NCBI GenBank assembly: GCA_014383605.1
Contig: JACNHM010000223.1
Coordinates: 1 to 8,177, forward strand
Direction of reading: 5' to 3'
Length of the DNA: 8,177 bases
Source: Chloroflexota bacterium
Lineage (GTDB): Bacteria; Chloroflexota; Anaerolineae; UBA3071
Shown: in pieces, positions 1 to 5,197 of the stretch
Numbering within the stretch: the stretch's first letter is position 1
Layout: each line of letters starts with the position of its first letter
Notes under the pieces: model-generated
What the model saw: the letters and a program-made list of their open reading frames with translations, nothing else
Database searches by the model: none
Told to the model about the DNA's origin: nothing
Made by a program: the position numbers and the translations under genes

Positions 1-309
1 GCAATAGCGCTGGCTTTCCTGACTGTAGCTGGCGAGCCGGTGCCGCACGAGTTGATGCGAGCAGGCGCGGCTGATTCCCTCGACGAGGAAGGTGAACGAG
101 GCATGTTCGATGATGCTCTCGTGCCCTTCCTGCACTCGTGCGGCGATGAAGTGGGGATGGTGCTCCATCCTGTCCGTGGAACGGTAGCACACGCGCCCGG
201 CGTATTCGATCAGCCGCTCCGGTGCGCGGCCTGCGCCCTGTCGCAGCGGCTCGGGCAGTGCTCCGGCATCTGGGTTGAGTTGCGTATAGGCCAGCAGGGA
301 GACGTGCAT
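1..309 (-). CDS. thyX: Flavin-dependent thymidylate synthase ThyX, partial (C-terminal part beyond window edge)
   Basis: ThyX methylates dUMP to dTMP using methylene-tetrahydrofolate, FAD and NADPH, in organisms that lack or supplement ThyA. Only the first 103 residues are inside the window. The family signature RHRx7S is complete at residues 89-99, within the stretch RHRLASYSQESQRY (89-102). The conserved patch EGHESIIEHASFTF (61-74) precedes it and supplies folate/FAD-site residues in known structures. The ATG at 307-309 is preceded by GGAGGG at 314-319, a well-spaced ribosome-binding site (RBS), and the first residues match normal ThyX starts. It is the last gene visible in the run of minus-strand genes and is separated from the CBS-ACT gene by a strong hairpin. 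Family assignment is very secure. Whether the gene is intact cannot be judged because its 3' part is outside the window. Confidence 0.95.
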   Translation of the reverse strand, partial: MHVSLLAYTQLNPDAGALPEPLRQGAGRAPERLIEYAGRVCYRSTDRMEHHPHFIAARVQEGHESIIEHASFTFLVEGISRACSHQLVRHRLASYSQESQRYC

Positions 310-326
310 TCTTCCCTCCGATCAAG

Positions 327-362
327 AACCGAGCCCCTCACCAATAGGTGAAGGGCCCGGTT
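327..362 (-). terminator. Strong intergenic hairpin, terminator or attenuator ahead of thyX
   Basis: Two 16-base arms (327-342 and 347-362) flank a 4-base loop. On the minus-strand RNA all 16 positions pair, two of them as G.U; on the plus-strand RNA those two positions would be A-C mismatches. This indicates a structure selected on the minus transcript. It lies 35 bases after the CBS-ACT stop and 17 bases before the thyX start. After the stem the minus strand reads TTCTTGATC, with no proper U run. It could be a weak rho-independent terminator of the upstream gene, a processing or stability hairpin, or an attenuator of thyX. The structure is seen directly; its role is inferred. Confidence 0.65.
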
Positions 363-397
363 GGCATGACGTCCGCGGCATGCTTGTGAGAGGCTGC

Positions 398-1042
398 CTA
401 AACCACGCGCGCGTCGAGGATCTCCACGGCGATTCCCTTCAATGCTCTGAGCAGATCCTCCTGGCTCACGTCTTCTACCTTGACGGTGATCTTGGCGTTG
501 CTGGGGTCTTCGCCGTAGAAGGTACCCAGGCTGATGATGTTGCCGCCCAGCCGGGCGATCTCGGTGGTGAGCTCGGCTAGCACCCCCTTGGCCTCGGGCA
601 CCAGCAGGCTCAAACGCACACCTTTCGTGCGCGCCCCCAACATCTCCAAGAAGATCTTGAACATGTCGGTCTCGGTGATAATGCCCACCACCTTGTCGTT
701 GCGCAGCACGGGCAGACCGCCGATCTTGTTGTCCACCATGATGCGCGCCGCCTCCTCCAGCGGTGTGTACTCGGTGACCGTGATGACCGGCGAGGACATG
801 ACCTCCTTCACGGTCAGCTTGGAGAGCAGGTAGTGCAGCTCATGCACGCTGAGTGACGTCGCTGGCGAGGGGGAGGCGTAGAGCAGATCCTTGTCGGACA
901 CGATGCCCACCAGCTTGCCCTTCTTGTCCAGCACGGGCAGGCGGCGGACGGAATTGTCGCGCATGGTCTTCAGAGCGTCCTCGATGCCTACATCCTGGGT
1001 GATGGTCACAGGATTGCGCGTCATACGTTCGCCAACTAACAT
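398..1042 (-). CDS. CBS-CBS-ACT domain protein (AcuB-like)
   Basis: A 214-residue soluble protein with tandem CBS domains (about residues 7-55, beginning MTRNPVTI, and 79-130, beginning VKEVMSSPVITV) followed by an ACT domain (about 141-213, LSLLVPEAKGVLAELTTEIARLGG region). CBS pairs (Bateman modules) bind adenine nucleotides such as AMP, ATP or SAM, and ACT domains usually bind amino acids, so this is probably a ligand-responsive regulator with no catalytic domain of its own. The same architecture is found in AcuB of the acetoin-utilisation locus, but no acetoin gene is visible here, so I give no symbol. The ATG at 1040-1042 lies 7 bases after a near-perfect SD. It follows fumB by 112 bases in the same direction. 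No promoter is obvious in that gap, so read-through from the fumarase operon is possible. The specific ligand and target are unknown. Confidence 0.9.
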   Translation of the reverse strand: MLVGERMTRNPVTITQDVGIEDALKTMRDNSVRRLPVLDKKGKLVGIVSDKDLLYASPSPATSLSVHELHYLLSKLTVKEVMSSPVITVTEYTPLEEAARIMVDNKIGGLPVLRNDKVVGIITETDMFKIFLEMLGARTKGVRLSLLVPEAKGVLAELTTEIARLGGNIISLGTFYGEDPSNAKITVKVEDVSQEDLLRALKGIAVEILDARVV

Positions 1043-1045
1043 GAT

Positions 1046-1067
1046 ATCACCTCCTGCGGTTTGTGTG
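1046..1067 (-). promoter_or_regulatory. Leader motif and extended Shine-Dalgarno of the CBS-ACT gene
   Basis: On the minus strand the leader reads CACACAAACCG, one base, then AGGAGGTGAT, and the start codon follows. The second block is complementary to almost the whole anti-SD of 16S rRNA. The same two blocks recur at 4123-4146 ahead of another gene, with three bases between them instead of one. The extended SD decides the start at 1042. Whether the upstream CACACAAACCG block has a function (transcription start, RNA-binding site) is unknown. Confidence 0.6.
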
Positions 1068-1154
1068 TGTTACCCGGATTTCCGTTTTCTTCCGCCTGGC
1101 ATCTTCCAGAGCGGTGATGTACTGAAGGACTACGCACAGCAGGTGTGCTGCTGC

Positions 1155-1709
1155 CTATGGCACTTCTGCCTGCCGATACTTCGCCTTACCTTCTTCGTAG
1201 GCGTCGCCGCCGTAGATGTCGTTGACCACGATGGCCGGGAAGTCTTGCACCTCCAGGCGGCGCAGCGCTTCGGCTCCCAGGTCCTCGTAGGCGATAACCT
1301 CGGCGGCTTTGACGCTCTTGGCGATGAGTGCTCCCGCGCCGCCGATGGCGCCGAAGTAGACGGCCTTGTGTTGCTGCATCGCCTCGCGCACCGCCAGGGA
1401 GCGGTTGCCCTTGCCGATCATCCCCTTGAGGCCCACTTCCATCAAGCGGGGAGCGTAGGGGTCCATGCGGTAGCTGGTGGTCGGCCCGGCCGAGCCGATG
1501 GGGTCGCCCGGCTTGGCCGGCGCGGGGCCCATGTAGTAGATGATCTGGCCGCGGGGATCGAAAGGCAGCGCTTCGCCAGCGTCGAGGGCGGCGATGATCC
1601 GCTGGTGCGCGGCGTCGCGGCCCACGTAGATGGTGCCGGTGATGGTGACCTTATCGCCGGCGTGCAGTTGCTCGATGATTTCATCGGTTAAGGGTGTGGT
1701 GATCTGCAT
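1155..1709 (-). CDS. fumB: Class I fumarate hydratase, beta (C-terminal) subunit
   Basis: A 184-residue protein of the Fe-S type hydro-lyase beta family, the small subunit of heterodimeric class I fumarase (fumarate + water to L-malate, TCA cycle, cytoplasm). Family hallmarks are visible: FDPRGQIIYYMGPAPAKPG (50-68), IGSAGPTTSYRMDPY (71-85, substrate loop), GMIGKG (96-101), YFGAIGGAGAL (118-128) and YEDLGAEALRRLEV (141-154). Tartrate dehydratase TtdB belongs to the same family and cannot be excluded by eye. The start is the ATG at 1707-1709, preceded by GAGGGG at about 6 bases; the frame stays open upstream to 1745, but those codons do not resemble the family. Its alpha partner (2511-3356) lies upstream but is not adjacent: a HEPN/MNT pair is inserted between them. 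Symbol used in the sense of fumarase beta subunit, not E. coli FumB. Confidence 0.92.
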   Translation of the reverse strand: MQITTPLTDEIIEQLHAGDKVTITGTIYVGRDAAHQRIIAALDAGEALPFDPRGQIIYYMGPAPAKPGDPIGSAGPTTSYRMDPYAPRLMEVGLKGMIGKGNRSLAVREAMQQHKAVYFGAIGGAGALIAKSVKAAEVIAYEDLGAEALRRLEVQDFPAIVVNDIYGGDAYEEGKAKYRQAEVP

Positions 1710-1741
1710 GGATTCCCCTCTGAGGAAAGGTGTCATTGTTC

Positions 1742-2146
1742 TCAAGAAGGATGGAAATATCCGTATGGGGTTCTAACCAAACCGCTTTCTGCCAAGTAGG
1801 CCGAAGCTCGTTCGCACCAATCTTTGATGTTGCCAACCAGGGTCACTCCATCTAGCAGAGCGTCGAGAATGAGACCACGATGCAGACAGGCCTCCAATTC
1901 CTCTACGGTGAAACCCAGAACATCTACATCCGCTGGCTTGTCTTGCCAAAGCAGATCAAGACGCTGCCAGAGGTCGGCAGGCAACTCGTCTGAGATGACA
2001 AGCAAATCGTAATCGCTATACCGATCTTCTTCCCCCCGAGCGCGCGAACCAAAGAGGACGACGGCTCTAGGTCGTACCTTTGCAACCAGCGTGTCTACGT
2101 ACTCGTCAAGATGCCGCGGACGGCCTCGATGATCTCTTTCGCACAT
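1742..2146 (-). CDS. MNT-type minimal nucleotidyltransferase, putative antitoxin of a HEPN/MNT pair
   Basis: A 134-residue protein of the minimal nucleotidyltransferase (DNA polymerase beta-like) fold. The catalytic pattern G-S-x10-D-x-D is intact (GSRARGEEDRYSDYDLLV from residue 33; D45 and D47), and a third acidic residue is available in ADVDVLGFT (72-80, D73/D75). In characterised HEPN/MNT modules the MNT protein is the antitoxin and can AMPylate and so silence the HEPN ribonuclease; that activity is inferred here. I prefer the ATG at 2144-2146. A GTG at 2155 is possible, and neither has a clear RBS. Either start lies inside the 3' end of the HEPN gene (about 50-60 bases of overlap in another frame), so translation is probably coupled. 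It ends 32 bases before fumB. Sample lines counted by hand are roughly 50% G+C against about 68% in a line from fumarase alpha, consistent with transfer. Confidence 0.88.
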   Translation of the reverse strand: MCERDHRGRPRHLDEYVDTLVAKVRPRAVVLFGSRARGEEDRYSDYDLLVISDELPADLWQRLDLLWQDKPADVDVLGFTVEELEACLHRGLILDALLDGVTLVGNIKDWCERASAYLAESGLVRTPYGYFHPS

Positions 2147-2514
2147 GCGATGCACTCTTCACCATTCTCTCGACTGTAGAAATCGGCAGGGATGCCGAAA
2201 GGTACCCCGTTGGGATAGCGAGTAGGGATGTACGTCTTGTCGAGGCTTCTGGCCTGTTCCACGAGAGTGGACAATTGACTGATGGCGGACACCCCCGCTC
2301 GCTGATCCCCTTTGATGAGCGCAAAGATGCTGTGTATCCTCTCCACGCTCTCGCCGCGGGCCAGGTGAACAGCCTTCACCGCTTTCTCGGCGGCTTGCTG
2401 GGCGATGAAGCAGACCCAGTTGTATTCCTTCTGGTGCAGAAGTTTCTGTGCTGCTTCCAGATCACGAAGGGCCTGAGTCAGCCATCGTTCAGCTTCTCTC
2501 GCCTGCCAGTTCAC
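2095..2514 (-). CDS. HEPN domain protein, putative toxin of a HEPN/MNT pair
   Basis: A 139-residue helical protein of the HEPN family (Pfam HEPN type). The core motif FIAQQAAEKAVKAV (36-49) is clear. It is followed by a conserved His in the RIHSIFALIKG segment (59-69), then YIPTRYPNGVP (95-105) and a C-terminal helix with FYSRENGEECIACAKEIIEAV (112-132), all typical of this subfamily. The nearest Arg-to-His spacing is R53-x7-H61, longer than the RX4-6H of well-studied HEPN RNases, so RNase activity is uncertain. The start is GTG at 2512-2514. It overlaps the fumarase alpha stop (GTGA), with AAGGAGG seven bases upstream. It is followed and overlapped by the MNT gene, the usual partner. Toxin role is inferred from the pairing; some HEPN/MNT pairs have other or unknown jobs. 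Confidence 0.88.
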   Translation of the reverse strand: MNWQAREAERWLTQALRDLEAAQKLLHQKEYNWVCFIAQQAAEKAVKAVHLARGESVERIHSIFALIKGDQRAGVSAISQLSTLVEQARSLDKTYIPTRYPNGVPFGIPADFYSRENGEECIACAKEIIEAVRGILTST

Positions 2515-3356
2515 AAAACTGCCTCCTTATGCCGGGCGCTGTGGCATTGGATGTTCACCACCACGGGCATGCTGGCGATGTGGCAGGGGTAGGTCTCCAC
2601 GTGCACGGCCAGGGCGGTGGTGCGTCCGCCGAAGCCCTGCGGGCCGATGCCCAGCCTGTTGACCCGCTCCAGGATGTCGGTTTCCAGCGCTGCTACTTCC
2701 GGATCAGCATGTGGCTCGCCCACCTGGCGCAGCAGCGCCTTTTTGGCGCTGCGCGTGGTCTGGTCAATGGTGCCGCCAATGCCCACGCCCACAATGATGG
2801 GCGGGCAGGGGTTCGCTCCCGCTTTGTCCACGGCGTTGACCACGAAGTCCATCACGCCCTGGCGACCGTCGGCGGGCTTGAGCATGCCCAGGAAGCTCAT
2901 GTTTTCGCTGCCGCCGCCTTTGGGCACGACCATGATCTTGAGTTTGTCGCCGGGTACGATGTCGGTGTGGATCACGGCGGGGGTGTTGTCGCGGGTGTTG
3001 ATGCGCTGGGAGAAGGGATGGGCCACTACGGACTTGCGCAGGTAGCCTGCGGTGTAGCCCTGGCGCACACCCTCGTTGATGGCTTCCATCAGGCTGCCGC
3101 CGACGATGTGCACCTCCTGTCCCACTTCCAGGAAGACCACGGTCAGTCCCGTGTCCTGGCAGAGGGGCATCTGCTCGCGGCGGGCGATGCCGGCGTTTTC
3201 CAGGATGCGGTCGAGCACTTCCTTTCCGATGGGGGAAGGTTCGGCCTCCCGCGCTGCCCGCAGGCTGGCCAGCACGTCCTCGGGCAGGAAGTAGTTGGCT
3301 TCCATGCACAGTTGAGCGACTGTGTCCGTGATCTCTTGGGTGGTGATCTCGCGCAT
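2511..3356 (-). CDS. fumA: Class I fumarate hydratase, alpha (N-terminal) subunit
   Basis: A 281-residue protein, normal length for the Fe-S hydro-lyase alpha family (about 280). With the beta subunit it forms the heterodimeric [4Fe-4S] fumarase that hydrates fumarate to malate. The three expected cluster cysteines are visible: C66 in MPLCQDTG, C184 in GANPCPPIIVGVGIGG, and C271 in NIQCHSARHKE. Other family landmarks are GYTAGYLRKSVV (100-111), TRDNTPAVIH (121-130), PKGGGSENMS (145-154) and GFGGRTTALAV (241-251). The start is the ATG at 3354-3356, with AGGAG about 8 bases upstream; upstream in-frame codons to 3434 are not family-like. It is first in its operon, under a consensus promoter at 3528-3556. 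The partner beta gene is displaced by a HEPN/MNT insertion. L(+)-tartrate dehydratase TtdA is the main alternative; absence of tartrate genes favours fumarase. Symbol denotes fumarase alpha, not E. coli FumA. Confidence 0.92.
   Translation of the reverse strand: MREITTQEITDTVAQLCMEANYFLPEDVLASLRAAREAEPSPIGKEVLDRILENAGIARREQMPLCQDTGLTVVFLEVGQEVHIVGGSLMEAINEGVRQGYTAGYLRKSVVAHPFSQRINTRDNTPAVIHTDIVPGDKLKIMVVPKGGGSENMSFLGMLKPADGRQGVMDFVVNAVDKAGANPCPPIIVGVGIGGTIDQTTRSAKKALLRQVGEPHADPEVAALETDILERVNRLGIGPQGFGGRTTALAVHVETYPCHIASMPVVVNIQCHSARHKEAVL
2522..2528 (-). promoter_or_regulatory. Shine-Dalgarno of the HEPN gene inside the last fumarase alpha codons
   Basis: AAGGAGG on the minus strand encodes part of the C-terminal Lys-Glu-Ala of fumarase alpha and sits seven bases before the HEPN GTG. 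It decides that start and couples HEPN translation to fumarase alpha. In an undisrupted operon the same site would be well placed to serve fumarase beta (inference). Confidence 0.75.
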
Positions 3357-3521
3357 ATTGTTACTCCTTCGTTGAAGATGTTCCATATGCGTCCATTTGC
3401 CTCGTTCGCGCCGGTCTCTGAACGGCGCAGCCAACCGACGGGAGCGGCTAGCATCGCGTCTGAGGAAAGGGCGGTCAGGAGACCGCCTTTGAACTCCTTG
3501 GGGAACGCCTCACGGTGAGTT
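3357..3521 (-). promoter_or_regulatory. Structured 5' leader of the fumarase operon
   Basis: About 165 bases separate the predicted transcription start (near 3521) from the fumarase alpha ATG. Two hairpins are visible: arms 3467-3476 and 3481-3490 around a 4-base loop (10 pairs with one irregular position), and a GC-only 6-pair stem with arms 3408-3413 and 3423-3428 around a 9-base loop. The RBS of fumarase alpha lies just downstream. I do not recognise a riboswitch or T-box family. A short reading frame runs through the leader, but nothing marks it as translated. Length and structure allow for post-transcriptional control; no direct sign proves it. Confidence 0.45.
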
Positions 3522-3527
3522 GCCTCG

Positions 3528-3556
3528 ATTATACAACTCTCTGGGGTTCCTGTCAA
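3528..3556 (-). promoter_or_regulatory. Consensus sigma70-type promoter of the fumarase operon
   Basis: On the minus strand TTGACA (3551-3556) and TATAAT (3528-3533) are separated by exactly 17 bases, matching the housekeeping consensus at all twelve positions. It lies in a non-coding gap downstream of the terminator at 3578-3626 and upstream of fumarase alpha. Predicted transcription start is around 3521. An unusually perfect match suggests a strong, largely constitutive promoter unless the leader adds control. Confidence 0.88.
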
Positions 3557-3577
3557 AGCTGGAAGCCTGCCCGGTGG

Positions 3578-3626
3578 AAAAGGCTTCTCACGCGAGAATC
3601 GGGGGTGAGGCAGGCTCACCCCCGAT
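3578..3626 (-). terminator. Terminator of the DUF4282-like gene
   Basis: A perfect 12-base-pair, GC-rich stem (arms 3598-3609 and 3615-3626, 5-base loop) is followed on the minus strand by a small 5-pair stem (arms 3594-3598 and 3585-3589) and then UUUU at 3578-3581. It lies between the DUF4282-like gene (stop at 3715) and the fumarase promoter, where a terminator is expected. The bases 3627-3714 between the stop codon and the stem show nothing else I can name. Confidence 0.7.
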
Positions 3627-3714
3627 GGCGTCTCGTGGCAGCAGGAAGCTCCTCAGCTACCTGATATACCGCCTCTGATGGCTCCCAGGCCAGCAGTACT
3701 GGTGTTCTCTCGCC

Positions 3715-4008
3715 CTACAGCGTCGTTTTCTTCTGTCTGGCGATCTCGCCCACGTGCTCTGCGATGCGGAAGATCACGATGACGAGTTCGAGCCACACCC
3801 GAGCCATGATGACGTAAAGTAGGAAGATGAGCGGCGAGAGGACGAGCATCAAGACGCCTCGTCCGGCAGAGTCAATAAACCCGGCGATGATCGCAACCAG
3901 GGCAGCGATCCCCGCGAGCACGATGAGGATCCCGTAGAGGATCTTGATAATCTTGGTCGTAACGAACTCACTGAAGGAGAAATCGAACAACGCGGCTAGG
4001 AAGTTCAT
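3715..4008 (-). CDS. DUF4282-like small membrane protein
   Basis: A 97-residue protein with two predicted membrane segments (about residues 20-45, IIKILYGILIVLAGIAALVA region, and 50-73, RGVLMLVLSPLIFLLYVIMA region). A charged C-terminal stretch follows with the pattern RVWLELVIVIFRIAEHVGEIAR (70-91), which resembles the DUF4282 family. That family has no established function; the pattern suggests an inner-membrane protein with both ends probably cytoplasmic. The start is the ATG at 4006-4008, with GAGGAGG five bases upstream. It appears monocistronic: a promoter at 4159-4187 and a terminator at 3578-3626 bracket it. An in-frame-open 39-codon sequence overlaps its start by ATGA (see 4005-4124). 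Confidence 0.8.
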   Translation of the reverse strand: MNFLAALFDFSFSEFVTTKIIKILYGILIVLAGIAALVAIIAGFIDSAGRGVLMLVLSPLIFLLYVIMARVWLELVIVIFRIAEHVGEIARQKKTTL

Positions 4009-4124
4009 GGTGGCCTCCTCAAAGGTAAAGATTGTGCGGCGGGTGGTGGTTTTTCAACCCCCATACGATTGGCTGGTGACGGTACATGATTCCTTTGGTC
4101 TGCATGTTTATGCTCGATAACCAT
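4005..4124 (-). CDS. Possible 39-residue leader ORF, doubtful
   Basis: This is a short open frame on the leader of the DUF4282-like gene, from ATG at 4122-4124 to a TGA that overlaps the downstream ATG (ATGA), an arrangement typical of translational coupling. The predicted peptide is rich in His, Pro and Arg, with no recognisable domain, signal or membrane segment. Against it: the ATG is only two bases after GGAGG, too close for normal initiation, and no other usable start follows at the right distance. It may be an untranslated leader, a decayed gene start, or a small coupled peptide. Low confidence as a gene. Confidence 0.2.
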   Translation of the reverse strand: MVIEHKHADQRNHVPSPANRMGVEKPPPAAQSLPLRRPP

Positions 4125-4146
4125 CACCTCCTTCCCGGTTTGTGTG
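4123..4146 (-). promoter_or_regulatory. Leader motif with strong but poorly placed Shine-Dalgarno
   Basis: The minus strand reads CACACAAACCG, three bases, then AGGAGGTGAT, the same two blocks as in the CBS-ACT leader (1046-1067). Here the SD is complementary to nearly the full anti-SD but lies over 110 bases before the DUF4282-like start, which has its own SD. It sits just after the predicted transcription start near 4150, so it would be at the 5' end of the mRNA. A 5'-terminal role such as mRNA stability or ribosome standby is possible (inference). Confidence 0.45.
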
Positions 4147-4158
4147 AGGCACGGCCAT

Positions 4159-4187
4159 AGTAAAGCACAGATTGTCAATTTTGTCAA
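4159..4187 (-). promoter_or_regulatory. Probable sigma70-type promoter for the DUF4282-like gene
   Basis: On the minus strand TTGACA (4182-4187) is followed after 17 bases by TTTACT (4159-4164); an alternative -10, TACTAT, lies two bases further on. The -35 box is perfect and includes the Era stop codon. A second TTGACA occurs nine bases downstream (4173-4178) but has no -10 at proper distance. Predicted start is near 4150, just ahead of the leader motif. Confidence 0.6.
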
Positions 4188-5134
4188 GGTCGCTCGCGCT
4201 GGGGCAACGCGTAGCCCAGGCGGCGCAGTTCCGGTTCTTTCTTCCGCCACTTGGGCCGTACCTTGACCCACAATTCGAGATAGACGCGCGTGCCCACCAA
4301 CTGCTCGATCTCCTGCCGCGCCGCCCTGCCGATGCGTTTGATGACCTGCCCGCCTGTGCCGAGGAGGATCTTCTTCTGCGTTTCCCGCTCGACATAAATG
4401 TTGGCGCTGATGTAGGTCATGTCCTCGGAGCGGCGCTTGAACTCCTGCACCACGACGGCCACGGCGTGGGGCACTTCCTGGTGGGTGTGATGCAGCACCT
4501 GCTCGCGCACCAACTCGGCGGCGATGAAGCGTTCCTGCTGGTCGGTCACCTGATCGGCAGGGTAGTAGCGGGGGCCCGGCGGCAGCAGGGCGATCACTTT
4601 CTCCAGCAAATCATCGCGGCTGTCGCCGCGTGTGGCCGAAACCAGCAGCCAGGCGGCCTCGTTCACCAGGGCCAGGTACGCCTCGCTGTGTGGCATCACG
4701 TCTTGTGGCTCCAGCAGGTCCATCTTGTTCAGGGCCAGGATCACGGGCCGGCCAACCGCCTTCTCGGCCAGCAGTTCAGCGATCTGCCGATCCGCAGTCG
4801 TGGGCTCCACCGACACGTCCACCAGCCAGAGGATGACGTCGGCATCGGGGATGGCGCGCACGGCGGTCTCCACCATGAATTCCCCCAGCTTGTGATGCGG
4901 CTTGTGAATGCCGGGGGTATCCAGGAAGACGATTTGCGCCGCGGGCCGCGTCAGGATGCCCAGCAGCCGGTTGCGGGTCGTCTGTGGCTTGGGAGAGACG
5001 ATGGCGATCTTCTGCCCCAGCCAGGCGTTGACCAGCGTGGACTTGCCCACGTTGGGCCGCCCGATGATGACCACGAAGCCGGAGCGATGGTCGGGGGGTA
5101 GCTCTTCGGGTGTGAGAAGGTCGAAGTCGTTCAT
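4184..5134 (-). CDS. era: GTPase Era, ribosome assembly factor
   Basis: A 316-residue GTPase that binds the 3' end of 16S rRNA and helps mature the 30S subunit. The G domain has all motifs: GRPNVGKS (G1, 25-32), the QTTRNR switch (G2, 51-56), DTPG (G3, 72-75), NKMD (G4, 136-139) and SAT (G5, 166-168). The C-terminal KH domain carries VERETQKKILLGTGGQVIKRIG (248-269) with its GxxG loop, plus VYLELWVKVRPKWRK (284-298). An extra N-terminal stretch of about 17 residues precedes the G domain compared with E. coli Era. The ATG at 5132-5134 has no clear SD. It is the last gene of the trxB-like/ttuB/ttuA/transporter run, separated from the transporter by a repeat-filled gap of 124 bases. Identity is very secure. 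Confidence 0.97.
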   Translation of the reverse strand: MNDFDLLTPEELPPDHRSGFVVIIGRPNVGKSTLVNAWLGQKIAIVSPKPQTTRNRLLGILTRPAAQIVFLDTPGIHKPHHKLGEFMVETAVRAIPDADVILWLVDVSVEPTTADRQIAELLAEKAVGRPVILALNKMDLLEPQDVMPHSEAYLALVNEAAWLLVSATRGDSRDDLLEKVIALLPPGPRYYPADQVTDQQERFIAAELVREQVLHHTHQEVPHAVAVVVQEFKRRSEDMTYISANIYVERETQKKILLGTGGQVIKRIGRAARQEIEQLVGTRVYLELWVKVRPKWRKKEPELRRLGYALPQRERP

Positions 5135-5150
5135 GGTTGTTCAATGCCGC

Positions 5151-5192
5151 CGATGCGAGATGCAGGATGCAAGATGCAAGATGCGGGATGCA
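5151..5192. repeat. Heptad tandem repeat, family RGATGCR, six units
   Basis: Six consecutive 7-base units with consensus (A/G)GATGC(A/G), the first unit starting with C instead of a purine. They lie between the transporter and Era on the plus strand. A ten-base piece spanning two units (5166-5175) recurs inverted at 5273-5282, inside the last codons of the transporter. The period of seven is not divisible by three and argues against coding. Confidence 0.85.
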
Positions 5193-5197
5193 AGAGA

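Noticed and set aside
1128..1154. Short inverted sequences after the fumarase beta stop (GCACA ... TGTGC type)
   Set aside because: The stem is only five pairs, overlapping alternatives exist and no U run follows, so I do not call a terminator.
1719..3470. Twelve-base direct repeat TCTGAGGAAAGG at 1719-1730 and 3459-3470, near the starts of fumarase beta and alpha
   Set aside because: It does not flank the HEPN/MNT insertion (one copy lies in the leader, not at the alpha/beta junction), so it cannot be a target-site duplication; a chance match is the simpler explanation.
2448..3518. Long open frame of 356 codons on the plus strand opposite fumarase alpha
   Set aside because: It is antisense to a gene with complete family motifs and its product is Val/His/Gly/Asp-rich without any domain, the typical shadow of a high-G+C gene.
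4172..5101. Plus-strand open frame of 309 codons opposite era
   Set aside because: It mirrors Era on the other strand; the composition is His/Gln/Asp/Gly-rich and there is no family signal.
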